Positions 40,710 to 52,616 of a DNA stretch of 64,000 bases are shown here, in pieces. Source of the stretch: Chalara sp. BL73. Lineage: Eukaryota; Ascomycota; Leotiomycetes; Helotiales. How positions within the stretch are numbered: position 1 is the first letter of the stretch; every line of letters begins with the position of its first letter. Under the pieces are notes generated by a model. The model was not told the DNA's origin. It saw only the letters and a list, made by a program, of their open reading frames with translations, and searched no databases. Both the position numbers and the translations under genes were made by a program. The DNA lies in NCBI GenBank assembly GCA_918026815.1, contig CAKJVC010000068.1:434001-498000 (forward strand). Direction: 5' to 3'.

Positions 40710-42090
40710 TGAACCTTTATATCAGCATTTGTGGCTGAAAGCCACCATGATCGTAATAGCTAAGCGTCGATTTAGTCAGCAAGCAAAGCTGGCAGCGCCA
40801 AGATTGTCCAGCCACTGCGTTGACTACTTGTGGAATGGTATTGATAAGGAATTTCCATGGCTTTATAAATCAGTTCCTGATGTTTGCAATCAGATATCCG
40901 CAGCGGGCCGAAGGCCGAACGCCGAAGCTTACAAAAAACTGGCAGAAGTAGGCATAAACCGAGACCGAATTTCTCAGCCCCTTCAATATCAATTTTTTTT
41001 TTTTGACTCCAGAATTGCCAGAAAATCATGAAGAGGATGTTGAAGAACTTGGCAGTGACTGGAGTGGAGTGGGACACCTACGCCTCTTTTCGACGAGGAA
41101 ATAATCCAGATGACTCTAACAGACATGCCCGGCTCCTTTTCTGACCGCCAGAACCACCGTCCCTCGCCTTCACCACCGAGAATGCTAAGCGTATCGAAGT
41201 CGCTGTTCTACAATATGAAGGTATATTATGCTGGCTCCTTTGAAAATAGAGCTTGGATCCCGCGTGAGAAAGACGGCTGCACCTTGGCTTCGATGTCTGA
41301 CCTGGTTGATCCCGATCACAGGAATGAATCCCTAAGAAAACGGGGCCTGCTCGTCGAGTTCCGCCGAGCGCTTTCGAAAGCTTTCAGCATTGCTCGGGAT
41401 ATTCTCCACGCAGCTATCCCCGGACGCTGGGCCACATTTCTGAGCCGTTCCTCTACCTAACGCGCAATGGATCACACGAAGCTGTTATCCTTCTCCATGG
41501 CTACACCCTGGGCTTGGCAACCATCTTTCAGCTCAATCCTGACTCCCTGCTGAATATGTCTTTCTCTCTAAGACACCGCGGATAAAGAATAGGATGTATG
41601 TCTTAAACCACCCACCCGCGATTCCTTAGCTTTATTCTTTTTCCTGTACCAAATGAATATAATACATCAATGAATTTATAGAATTCATTCTGTGTTCTTG
41701 TAGATGTAAATCACGTGTATGATGCTCGACTTCTTTAAATTAACAGAATACAGGGTTAGGGTATGAGAGGTGAATAAGGATGAGGCTTAAATTATGGTTG
41801 GGCTGGTCGTGCTGGTGTACTAATAGTTTGTGAGTAATCCGGGTCCTCAACTTTGGTATACGTCACGTGACTATATACCTGACATGACGGGCTGCTTTGC
41901 GATAATTCTCGAGCTTCAATCCTTATAATCGAAAGACACAGCCAACAAGTTGATGGATAAATTAAGTTGTTGTAAATGTTGTTCCCATTCCGAGCTCAGC
42001 TCATTGCTAATATCTCGCTAACCTATATGCTCCTAAACCATATCCCATTGCAGTAATCCGTTCCTCCTGCATTCATCTACGCCCTTATGC
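40710..42090. other. Intergenic region with unsupported frames
   Basis: About 1.4 kb. Frames at 40729-41031 and 41110-41460 (100 and 116 codons, plus strand) start with ATG, but their composition and content show no recognisable domain. They could be orphan genes or decayed pieces. 41600-42000 is AT-rich and presumably includes the 3' UTR of the formate dehydrogenase gene. Confidence 0.35.
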
Positions 42091-43546
42091 TTATGCCTTA
42101 TTCTTGCTGCTCGCATCTGCCCGCTGTCCATACGCCTTTGTTGCGTACTCGCCTCCAATAACGATCAAATCCTCGGGTCTGTAATCATGTTTGCCGCTCA
42201 GGTAGCTCTGCAGAATAGACTTGGTACCATCGGCGTATCTCTTTTGCGCATCGAGCGAGGTACCCGACATGTGGGGAACCATAGCATTTCCACCACCGAA
42301 GGGGTTCTTGGCATAGCGGAGTGGGTGGTCCTTGGGTGCTGGCTGCGGGAACCAGACGTCACCACCATAGCCGCGGAGATGGCCGGATTTGAGGGCCTCT
42401 GCAACATCTTCCTTGACAACAATGGCGCCACGGGCAGTGTTAACAAGCCATGATCCTGAGATTGTTAGTATTCGCTGTGATAGAGCAGGGAAGAGGAGAA
42501 TAAGTACCTGGCTTCATCTTGGAAATCAGCTCCTTGTTAAATAATCCGCGAGTCTTCTCATGGAGTGGGCAGTTGATGGTGACAACATCGCATTGTGCCA
42601 ACATCTCCTCCAAGTTCTCAACACGCCTACATCCAATCTCCTTCTCAACCTCAGGCTTTAATGGTTGATAATCAAAGTACAGGAGCTCCTTGCAGTCAAA
42701 AGGCTTCAATCTCCTCAGGACACGCTCTCCAATACGGCCAACGGCAACGGTACCAACAACCTTGCCCTCAAGATCGAATTCGTTCTTGGCGGCAGCAGCA
42801 ACGTCCCATTCACCAGCTTGGATCTGCTCGTGTGCGGGGACGAAGTTGCGGACGAGGACGAGGATGGTCATGACAACGTGCTCAGCGACAGAGACGACGT
42901 TGGAGCCAGTAACTTCGGCAACGGTGATACCGCCATTGGTGGTGTTGGCAGCATTGAGATCGACGTGGTCGGATCCAATACCTGCTGTGATGGCAATTTT
43001 GAGGTTCTTGGCCTTTGCGAGGCGCTCTGCGGTGAGGTAGCCAGGGTGGAATCTGCGCGCTTATTAGGATCCGTTACATATAGAGTATATGAGGGAGACG
43101 AACGGGGTAGTGATGATGACTTCGGCATCAACGAGTTCTTGGTCAAACTTGGAGTTCTCGCCCTCCTTGTCCGAGGTAGTAACCAAAGTGTGTCCCTGAT
43201 CCTCGAGCCATTTTCGGATCCCAAGCTCGTTCTCTGTTGTGCCTAGCAGCTCTGGGACCTTTCAATTGTCAGTTTATTTTTCCCAATTGATCTATAATCA
43301 GGGGGAACATACGTCTTTGGCGTGCTGCTTTCCATCGTACAGTACGAGAAGTACCTTGACCTTTTCACGTTTGCCAGTTAGCGTTCTGATGCCACCAAGA
43401 TTGTGCAACCTGTAATTCCGTGGGGCATTGGAAAGCAACGTCGGCCTCGCGTTCGCCGAGAATTGTCGCGCGGATTGGGCGGCGAAAAAGGAAGGCCGAG
43501 ATGCTGCTGCTGATATGCGACAGAGGGAGCGAGTGAGAAATACCAT
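42091..43546 (-). CDS. NAD-dependent formate dehydrogenase with mitochondrial presequence
   Basis: It oxidises formate to CO2 with NAD+. The model has four exons: 43546-43313, 43258-43104, 43052-42508 and 42455-42091. The introns (54, 51 and 52 nt) restore one frame and the result is 432 aa. The N-terminus ([31 protein letters not shown]) is a plausible mitochondrial targeting peptide. The catalytic core follows [14 protein letters not shown]. Family hallmarks are [15 protein letters not shown] across a splice, [17 protein letters not shown] (the NAD-binding AxGxxG motif), [28 protein letters not shown] and, after the last intron, [11 protein letters not shown] with [13 protein letters not shown] (the catalytic-histidine region). 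The second intron uses the uncommon donor GTTCGT, which is required to restore TTPFHP. It is highly conserved and likely housekeeping. Confidence 0.95.
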
Positions 43547-43976
43547 TGTGAATGTATGATTGCAAGGTGGTTAGAGTTTGGCGCGTTTCTTTTTTTATAT
43601 GGCGAAGCGGGGTTGACGGCAGCGACGGGACCTGCAGGGTGATTAATGTGAGTATGTCATTGTCAAGTAGCATCCGCCGTGACAACAGTAAACCCGGCAA
43701 TCCAGCTCTGATGCACAATGATGGATTGTCTCGTACCTTTGTCAACACAGGCGGTTTCTTGGGTATCTGGAGATGGATTGGGTTTGGGGTAGGAAGGGAA
43801 GTGCAGGATTGGAAGTGGTATAAGGAGAGAAAGAATGCAGCAAGTGGCCGGGGAGCTCTCTTTTTATATAATAGAAAAAACACGCGCATCCCTTTCCCCT
43901 CTTTTGGTTCCGCATCTGGCAATCAACCTCTCAACTCAGGCGTTTAGTATCTCCACTCCCGGGTTTACCCAAAACC

Positions 43977-43995
43977 GATTGATTGATTGATTGAT
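43977..43995. repeat. GATT tetranucleotide microsatellite
   Basis: About 4.75 perfect units of GATT. A short simple repeat, probably polymorphic. Confidence 0.85.
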
Positions 43996-44034
43996 GGAGT
44001 ACGAAAGCTGCTGCAGTGTCCCACGTTTCCGAAG

Positions 44035-44062
44035 CTGTGACCCTCTGTGACCCTCTGTGACC
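44035..44062. repeat. 10-bp tandem repeat CTGTGACCCT, 2.8 copies
   Basis: The unit CTGTGACCCT is present twice in full plus eight further bases, without mismatch. It lies about 490 bp upstream of the formate dehydrogenase start. I know no function for it. Confidence 0.85.
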
Positions 44063-45413
44063 TGATACTTCGGCATCTTTAGAGGGAGGAACTTCGGGAT
44101 CTTGAAGCTGATGGAAGCACGCTTCGTTCATCTGGAGCTGGACAACAGCTCCGTCCTGCTCCCGAGATCATTCGGCTCATCTTTGGAAGCACTGCGAACT
44201 GATTTTTCGATGCTGCTCCAGCTTCAATTCCATTCTCAAGGTAATATATCAGTTTGGTTGGGTGACTTCTCCTCAGCGGGGTAAAGGGAGGGGATTGTGC
44301 TTGTGTCACTCATTGCTTCTTTCAAAGCTCGCCCCCTCTCTCCTCTCTCCTCTGGCCTCCCTCATGTTCCTTCACCCCGCCCTGTCGCTCCCCTTATCCC
44401 TTATCGATAATCGGGGATGTCTCGGCATGATCTCGGAATCTTCCCCTTCCAACAACAAAAGCTACCCCGCAGTGTTTCGGTTTCTGAGAGGCAAACTCAC
44501 CTTCTATGTAAAGCAATTCTTTAAATTGATGCATTCCATTCCCCATACCATCGGCTATGAACATCGGCCAACTGGATTTGCGTCCGGGAGCATCAGGTCT
44601 GCATTGAAGCTGCCGGGGAGGTATTTCCCCAGTTGAGCTCCTCTTTCCACTGCATCCAGGTGCTATATTTATTTATTTATTGGGGCGGGGATTTCCATCC
44701 AAAGCAGGCCGGCCTTGGCATTTGCGGGGTAAACCCGCTGGTCCAAGCTGGAAACCCCCCCAACTTTCAACCTTCTCCAATGCTTGGCCATGCACTTCTC
44801 CTGCATTTGCCTTTCTTGCCCGGTCAAACACTAAGATACAAAAGGGATGTGCTGCCCAAAGTAGGTATGACTTCCTGCACAGTGTCGGCAGCAATATCTC
44901 CGAATCTCACCCGGCTCCTTGGCAAACGGCAATCCAAGCTACACGCATCAGTGAAGAAGCATATGGAGATCTATGATAGTCATGCAATGGTTTAGTTGTT
45001 AATATTGTGCATCATATTGTTTCAAAGCTGTCAGAAACCTGCAAAAGCTTGGGACAATTTCTTGAAATTTACAGATATATATTTTTCTAAGTAGCCAACT
45101 AAGTGTCCCCAGAAATCTATGCGAGATATAATAATTACATCTCCAATTCCCAGGTAGGCCTTTCCTGTTTTCCATCTTTCATCCCTGCGATATATGAGGC
45201 GAGTTGCTACTTAAAAGGGGTGGAGCATCAGAATGCCATGTTAAAATCCAAGTGCCAGATAGGATTATTACGACGCACTAAGAAACTAGTTGAACATACC
45301 AAGCTTATAAGTTAACACCGAGCTTCTCTTTCTTCAATATAGCAGATAATTCATACCCAATACTGAATTCGCGTTTACACATTTGCACAATCGATACCGC
45401 TCCGCACCAATCC

Positions 45414-46778
45414 TCACTCATCTTTACAGCCTCTCAGGTAAATCGGCTCGTGCCCAAGCTGATCCATCCACCACTTCGGCAGCCAAACTGCTCGATCTTT
45501 CAGGTACTCTGTGACAGTAGAAACCCCTCTGATGGCGACCTCTAGTATTGCCAATGTGTGGTCCTTCACAAGACTCTTCTCCGCTGCCGTCAACGGCCCA
45601 AAACGGTTGAATAATGCTATAACCGCATTCGAAGCTCCTTCACCGAGACTGTCAATGCTGCCGTGGTGCCCACCGCTCCTCGGCCAGAACCGATAAAGGT
45701 CACTCGCGGATTTCCCCCCCAGAAGATGATTGACTGCTGCCACAGCGGCACATACGTCATCATACCATGGATCGCCCTTGGGGAATTCTGGCGCGATGTC
45801 TTTTTCAAGGACATCTCGAACCCTGGTCATCGAGGCCCCGATATGCGTAGGAAAGCGTCCACCTGGATGATGACCCTCCTCGTCCACATAGAAGGCTACG
45901 GGTTGGACATATGTACGCCCAACAGCGATGACCCATCCGCCCCGGGTACGATCAGAAAGCGTCGGAATGGGATTTTGAAGTGTAATTTGAGCTGTTACTG
46001 GGGGAACCGTTGATGTACCACGGAGGATATACTCGCTGCGATAGTATGGTGGGTAACCCTCAAGAATACACTGCATATCGGCTTTGGACAGCGATATCGG
46101 TTTCAGAGCCTGTGCATCTGTGTCTGAAAAATCAAATCTGCCATCGATGTAATGATGGAAACCGCCTGTCACATGGGCAACAAGATGTCCCTTCTCCTGC
46201 TCCGCAACTTTTGGCATGCGCTTGAAGTCAATCTGGATATCTTTCGCCCGTAGATGGAAGGACCTGTTATCCTTGTCCAGATTACGCGCTTCGTATTCTG
46301 GAGGCGTATACCAGGCTGAAGAGCTGAATACATGCATAGAAAAAGTATCCACGCCGCATGCAACATAGGCCATGAGTGTCTTCAGGTCTGTTTCGAGATA
46401 TTCCGCAAGCATTAAGCCTTTCGGTCGCTCGCTAAGGACTTCGAACTCTGACCAACTGCGATTGAAAATGTTCGCCAGCGTACTCTCCCAGCATTCGTCG
46501 CCTGCTTTGTGATATCTGTGAAATGTATCGCACCCATCATGTGTGCCATAGTATGTGCTGACCCGGCAGATATGAAGAGGGCCTTCAGGCAAGTCTTCCC
46601 AGGAGAGGCGTCGGCAGGCAGACGGGATCAATCGAGATGCGTTCGTGCTAGCCTTTTTGGCAGCATAGTCCACTCCAGCCGAAACTAACTTGCTTCCGAG
46701 AATTGCGAAAGCGAGTTGGACGGGAGGGAAGTTGACATAGGGTGACGATGGTGTGCCTTTGTTGGGGGCGTCTGCCAT
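45414..46778 (-). CDS. Hypothetical 454-aa fungal protein
   Basis: This is a single-exon protein from an ATG (MADAPNKGTPSSPYVNFPPVQ). I do not recognise a named domain. It is soluble-looking with no secretion signal. The segment VQLAFAILGSKLVSAGVDYA near residue 21 is weakly hydrophobic, perhaps a short amphipathic helix. Notable features are RVSTYYGTHDGCDTFHRYHKAG near residue 73, GHLVAHVTGGFHHYIDGRF near 197, and a C-terminal WWMDQLGHEP. There are many His, Tyr and Trp residues, but no obvious metal-binding signature. Length, lack of stops and uniform codon use argue for a genuine gene. Upstream and downstream are long non-coding stretches, so context gives no functional hint. Confidence 0.7.
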   Translation of the reverse strand: MADAPNKGTPSSPYVNFPPVQLAFAILGSKLVSAGVDYAAKKASTNASRLIPSACRRLSWEDLPEGPLHICRVSTYYGTHDGCDTFHRYHKAGDECWESTLANIFNRSWSEFEVLSERPKGLMLAEYLETDLKTLMAYVACGVDTFSMHVFSSSAWYTPPEYEARNLDKDNRSFHLRAKDIQIDFKRMPKVAEQEKGHLVAHVTGGFHHYIDGRFDFSDTDAQALKPISLSKADMQCILEGYPPYYRSEYILRGTSTVPPVTAQITLQNPIPTLSDRTRGGWVIAVGRTYVQPVAFYVDEEGHHPGGRFPTHIGASMTRVRDVLEKDIAPEFPKGDPWYDDVCAAVAAVNHLLGGKSASDLYRFWPRSGGHHGSIDSLGEGASNAVIALFNRFGPLTAAEKSLVKDHTLAILEVAIRGVSTVTEYLKDRAVWLPKWWMDQLGHEPIYLRGCKDE

Positions 46779-48504
46779 GCTCGCTGAGGTCAGAAGCCTC
46801 GAAATACTTTAAAGTCGATGGAACTTGCTCGCAGATGCCGATGATGTCTGCGATAGGCTTATGAGAACTTTTAATGGCTATGTGTAGTCGAGAATCAACA
46901 CTGCCGCCTATCAAACTAAAAAGTTATCGAAAAATGAATATTAAAAAACCGCATCGTGGTGGTCAACTTCATACCTGAGGTAGATTCTTAACTAGGTTCG
47001 GTGACGGCGAAGGCGTCCGTCGGTATGCGTCATTATCCGCAACTAGTTTACTTTGCCTCAGGCGGTCACATTCCTGAAGCTATATGGTTCGCCATGTCGA
47101 AGGTAGGAACTTAATTATTTTATTGTTGCACTATGGCATATAGCATAGGGTATTTGCAAAATATCCTCTTGCTGAAATAAGTGATATTCCAATAATTTTG
47201 TGCAATTTGCTTTAGTACTCTTGTAGTGTACAACGCCTACTGAGGACCTGGATAATTTAACTTGTATACGGATTTAAATTTTAAAGCAACATTCATTAAT
47301 ATAAAATTCTTTTATTGTAGTTAGACAAGCTAAGCGCATACAAGCTGGCTTAGGCCTAGTTGTGCAAAAGATTAGAAGAGTCAAGACAATTTCGAGTATC
47401 GAACTCTTCTTAGCTTATAAGTTTTAACCCCAAATGATTTAATACTAGTTTTGTACTTGCAAATAGCGGTGCAGTGGTAATGAATATGGTGAGGAATGGT
47501 AAGTTTTGTTGATGAATTAAATATATGTCGTTGTTGAATGGCATGCTGATATCAGTAGGCAAAGGTGTAAAGTTTGCCCAAATGCTGTTAATATGATATA
47601 GAAAGTACCTTCTATTGTCACTTCTACTTCTCCTGTCACCTTAATTCTGTAAAATCTAACTACCCCCGTTGAATTCTAGGTTAAGATGTCAAAACTTCAT
47701 ACACAGAGAAGTAGTAAAATGTTATCATGAAGTGAAGTTATATCCTGTTGAAAGAAGCATTCACCCTACCATTCCAGAAGCTCTTCAGTTGATGTTGTTC
47801 TTTCACTTGTTTCCGCCAAACTCCATACTTACTATGTGAGGTATTATATATACAACGACCGAATCAGAGGGAATTTGAGCGAGCCTTCTTACATTCACTC
47901 AACCCACAATTCAAAATTTCGACGAACTATCTATGCACTATGATACCCGCTTAGCTTGCTTATAAAATAGAATCTACCCAATCTCACCTCTCTAGAAAAA
48001 ATATGATCCTGATCCATGTGACCCATTGGTGGATGTTAGGAATGAAATTTTTCATCATATATTATTGATTCCACAAATTTCTTGTGCTTGCCCTGCAATA
48101 TATTGCGTTATGCCATTACAAAAGCTACAAGGCAGGGTGTGGAAGCTTAGAACTGTCTGTGATAGGGACTCTGAACCTGTTGTTGCTAATGATACTTTCA
48201 ATGTCACTTCTTTGGTTGTTGCTACCGAGCAATCTGAAACGCTGGTGGATAGGCTGCTAACACTAAATAAGGCGGTGATAGATATCGTGCAAACGTAAAC
48301 ACTGAGAGAATATTCATTTGTTACCTCGATCCATCTCTTTCAGGCTCCCGGCTCCTTAGGAGTTACACCATAGTTTTCAACTATCATGAAAATTCAGTTC
48401 TCACGCTACATACACGTTCCACGGATCTACATATGTTGTAAAATCAAGGTTCGTCTCTTTTCCAAGGTGATATACTCTAATAATCATGTACACACTCTTA
48501 GAAA
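46779..48504. other. AT-rich intergenic region with a possible LysM-like scrap
   Basis: About 1.7 kb, AT-rich from 46920 to 47990. A 90-codon plus-strand frame at 48026-48298 contains IPQISCACP and LRTVCDRDSEPVVANDTFNVTSLVVA. The second part loosely follows a LysM pattern (YTVxxGDSxxxVAxxFNVTxxxLVxA), but the first aromatic and the glycine are altered. It has no signal peptide. I regard it as a possible gene remnant only. Confidence 0.35.
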
Positions 48505-51500
48505 CTACTTAATTCGCCCGAACAATTGTCCAAACCCAGAAGGCGTGTCATTCCCCGCTGTAGAATGCTGTGAATCCTTTATATTGCAAGATGTACTGTT
48601 GAATAAGAAAGCAGGGTTGGACCGATTGTAAGTGGGAGCCCTGCTTGATACGGTAGCCGCTATTCGGACGGACGAAATGCTTTGATCCGATGCCGGTATC
48701 CTATCTCCCAAAGAGGCTAGTCTACGGACTTGAGAGCTCGATTGGTGGGCCAAAGTATTTATACCAGAGCTTGGCATTAGTGGCGATGATGCAGTGCCAG
48801 CATCAACGCGGTGAACTAGAGCACGCTCATAACTGATCTCTTCGGAAACGGACTGAGTAATATTGACAAATTCCTCACCAAGACCGCCCGATCCATCCAG
48901 TCCATAATCTTTAAGCAGTTTCTCGATATCCTCGCGAGGATTCTGAAGAATTGGACGGACCAGCCTTTGGAGATTACGATCGGTAATATCGCAATACCTG
49001 ATGAACTTCCTCGATAATTCAATGTCGGTAATCGCTTTTTGTGAGTCTTTAATTGAAAAGTATATCTCGAGTTTTGTATCATCAAGATCATCAAATAGAA
49101 CTGCGCCTGTATCTTCCGTAATTTTGATATCATGCACCTCCTGGGTTAACTTGATTGCTGGTACGCCCCAAACATTGAGGTTAATCAGGCGATTGAGAAG
49201 ATGGGTTATTGTTTTCGTTGTCTCTTTCGGAATGAGCCTAAAATAAGATTCAACAATAGACTTATTCAAGTTTCTAGTTACTCACTGTACAAAGTATCGT
49301 GATCGGGCCCTGAGGTCATCGGTTCTTTCCTTATCTGCAATTTTGAGTCCAACCGCTTTGAGGTTTCGCTCAACCGATGCAGAAAGTAAGTATTTCGACA
49401 GGTCCATGGCGCTAATAAGCGGATTCAATTTTCGGACTGTTTTAACGTCAAAGGAAATGAGTGGGATTTTTCCATTGAAACGATCCCATAAACTTTGCTT
49501 ATCTGCGAAATACCAGACATCTGCGTCGTAGCTCATGCGCTCCTCGCCGTTAGGCGTCGTTACGGGAATTATCTTCTTCCCTTCTAACCCTGAAAGGCAA
49601 CTCGAAGGTGCTTTTGCCGGCAGGTATTTATTTAGAAGCAATAATAACTGCTGTAGTGTACGAAATGGAGTTCTCCTTGTCACGCTCTTTAACTCCTTAA
49701 TCACATGGTCAAGGGTTACGTTCCCAAGTCTAAGGCAGTCCTGAAACAACGACCTGCAAAGTGGGTACTCGGAACTGAGCTTATTAACCAATTTAACTTC
49801 TCGCGGGCCATTCCAGACGCATTCAGAGAGATATACCCACCGTCTGGATTTCTCGAGGTACACAAGTCGGCAAGAAGTAAACGCTTCCCTGTTAGGCATC
49901 AGTACCTTTACAATACACATTACATATAATGTGATTCACTCACGAAATAGCCTGTGTCTCTTCACAGGATCTAAGCTTGGTATAAAGTATCTCCACAGCT
50001 GATTTTGAAGTGCTCTCAGTTTCTGGGTGAGCCGCAAGAGCTTTAAGCTCACGGAGGTAGAATTCTGTGCAAAGATTGGTAAGAACACCAAAAGCTGAAA
50101 GATTGAGCCATCGAACATCATTTGGCTCGGGGATATCAATGAATAATAAATTTGGCCCAGCAATCTTCAGAGTCTCAAATGGCAAGATTGTCTGGTCCAG
50201 TCGGCACGAGTTGCCATCAATACACCGCACATTCATTTCCGAAATCGCTTTCTTGAGCCTAGAGGGCTCACCATTACGGGAGTGGAAATGCTCGTTGTAA
50301 TGATCCCAATTGTCTCGTAAGAGAAGCAGCATATCTTCCAATGCGTGGTCCCTAAGGAAGTCGAATTCTGGGGTTAGAAGCCGTTGCTCATCAAGTAGGC
50401 GAGGCAAGTGGGCCATGTTCAGAGACCAGTGAGCTAGAAAGAAGAATAAGCCTTCCTTTCCCAATTTTTGAGCTGCTTCGAAATACATTGGGTGAATATT
50501 CGCCATTGGGTTTTCTGGGTGTTCAGCATACTTGCTGATAATTGATTTCCGGCCTGGATACTCGAAGTACAGCTGGTTAGCATACTTAAACGTAGAGCAA
50601 GATTTTGTAGTGCCAATAAGTTGCAATTTTCCGGCGGCCTTTTCATAAAAATTCCCAGGTGCTTGAAGGAGGTAAATTATATCCTGAACAGAGCTCCTCA
50701 AGGTCCGCCATTTAAATGGGTCGTAAAGTAGCATGATCATTCGGCAGACCTCAGATCGGTCACACTTTTTGATACCAACCCACTGGAAGAAAGCTAATCG
50801 ATTTATATCTTGACAAGCTTCATAATCGACCAAGCAAATATTTAGCCCGTCAGGCACTTCTGCGTCAGTAGTGTCCCAGTCAAGAAATAAATTAGGCTCA
50901 GAAGGTTTAACCCATCGGCCATCTCGAAGAGGAATGAGTGGTATCCTTGTGGCCTGGCGCCTACTGCTGTGAAGATGGAACAGCTGTGCGACCTTTGAGT
51001 GCCACTCCTCGGGCTGACTGGTCAAAAATGAATCGTCATATTTGTTGATGAGATCCAATTCTTCGTAGAAATGCGAGAATTCCATCTGCTTGACGCCCAT
51101 TCTTCTCAGTTCTGGTAGAATATTCTCGATTTCTGAATCATAGAGAAAGGAAAGGTGTTGCAATTTGCTAATTTTGTTCTCAACTAAAGGTTCCTCATCC
51201 AGCCTGAAATCTGATGGAATGTACAAGAGAGATTCAGGATGTGTAAGCTTTCCATTCTTTCGACACTCGAGAACATTTCGTGTAGATAATTTAAGGAGTA
51301 TCCTTCGCTTCAGTTTGAACCAGAACTCATTAGACCCACCTCTATCTTTTAGAAAGAGTGGCCATGTGTACCGGAGACTCTTGCTTCTGGGAGACGAACC
51401 ACGGATTCGATTGAAGCGAGGGACAGCTAGCTTTACAAATGCTTTGCATACGTCATATAAAAATCCGTCATCCCATTTCCATGAGTCAACCTTCTCCATA

Positions 51501-52616
51501 TTAGCAACCAGGAGAAAATCGGCTTGTATCAGATACTTTAAGTATATTAGCTCCCACTGATATCAAACGTTAGGATAAGGATATTTTTACATTGAGCCCG
51601 TAATCATTGATAGGTGGATAAGCATAAGTGTCTTGAGCGTGGACCCGTGGTCGCCGCCCTTTTTTGTCAACTGGAAATGCTAGTACAGCCCTAGTCACAC
51701 CAGCTTTCTCTCGTAGATCATCTTCCTCGAGCGAGTCCTGAGGGTAACGAACGATTAAGTACTTTTCTTCCGTCTGAGTGCGGTCATGTAAGGATGTGCT
51801 TTTCAACGTCGTTGTTTCTTCTCCATCCAAATCTTGGTCTTCATCTACCCTCTGAATTTCGAATTGAACATCTCGATCAGGAGTACGGACATTCAATTTG
51901 CGTAATTTACGCAAGAAGATGAGAATCTGTGGTTTTAACTTTTGGAGTTCGTCACTAATCCCATCGAATTCCGATTCGCCGAGTACTGTCAGCAATAATT
52001 GGGGTTGTTTTCGTTTAACTTTGCGGTCCGGTTCTCTTATCAAATTTGGTAGTGGGAATGTCTCAATAATCGGCGATATTATGCCGAGCACGCTGCGCCG
52101 ACCAAACCTAACCAAGTACGGCTTTGAGTAGATGTGTACAACATCTGCAAACTCGAAAACTGACTTAAAACCGATGCCATTGTCTCCATTGGTGCGTCTC
52201 ACCAAATCTTCAATATCTTTTGTACTATGTCCAACGCGACAGAGTTCCTCTATATTTTCATCCCTAAAGTTGACATCATTACAATCGATGCGCATACACC
52301 ACGCATTTTTCGAATTAGCAATGCGAAAGGAAAGGGTTGGGGTAACACTTTTCTTATAAGTGTTATTGTCAGCATTTTTAATCAGTTCCAGTAGAAAATG
52401 TGCATTTTTTTGATGAGGCTGGTCGGAAAGTCTGTAGCCCTTAGTTACATTTTCATGACAGCCTTAGAAATCTTACAAATCTGGTGCTCTGTCCAAATCC
52501 TCCATACTACCATCGCTATCCCCAACAGAGCCATCGAAGCCGCTCCGTCTACGAGTTTCGCGTAGATGATCATCTGCTTCCTGTTTTAGAGAGGTTGTGG
52601 ACTGTCTAGGTGCCAT
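48505..52616 (-). CDS. Large GHKL/sacsin-like ATPase-domain protein
   Basis: This 1301-aa protein comes from five exons: 52616-52511, 52462-51591, 51535-49944, 49888-49286 and 49237-48505. The introns (48, 55, 55, 55 and 48 nt) are all frame-consistent, and the first removes two in-frame stops. The N-terminus carries a Hsp90/sacsin-type (GHKL) nucleotide-binding fold: the N-box HFLLELIKNADNN (57-69), the ATP-lid aspartate region MRIDCNDVNF (92-101) and GDNGIGFKSVF (128-138). The second part of the family block continues into YLIQADFLLVAN across the intron at 51536-51590. A 34-nt alternative acceptor there would add seven residues (WELIYLK). The remaining 900 residues have no motif I know. The C-terminal 120 residues are Ser/Asn-rich and look disordered. 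This architecture is a lineage-variable fungal family of unknown role. It is co-directional with a second GHKL protein 2 kb upstream. Confidence 0.85.

Larger units (their letters stand above)
43547..45413. other. Long intergenic region with simple repeats
   Basis: About 1.9 kb upstream of the formate dehydrogenase gene. It holds two simple repeats listed separately and an ATTT run near 44664-44681. Several overlapping frames (for example 44262-44636, 44633-44995 plus; 44673-44894 minus) lie over one another without motifs. I support no gene here. Confidence 0.4.

Noticed and set aside
41110..41460. 116-codon ATG frame as a gene
   Set aside because: No domain, no homology I recognise and no splice support; left as an unsupported frame.
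42665..43246. 193-codon plus-strand frame with acidic, valine-rich content
   Set aside because: It is the antisense shadow of the formate dehydrogenase exons.
44035..44062. Tandem repeat as a CRISPR-like array
   Set aside because: A 10-bp unit with no spacers in a eukaryotic genome; a simple tandem repeat.
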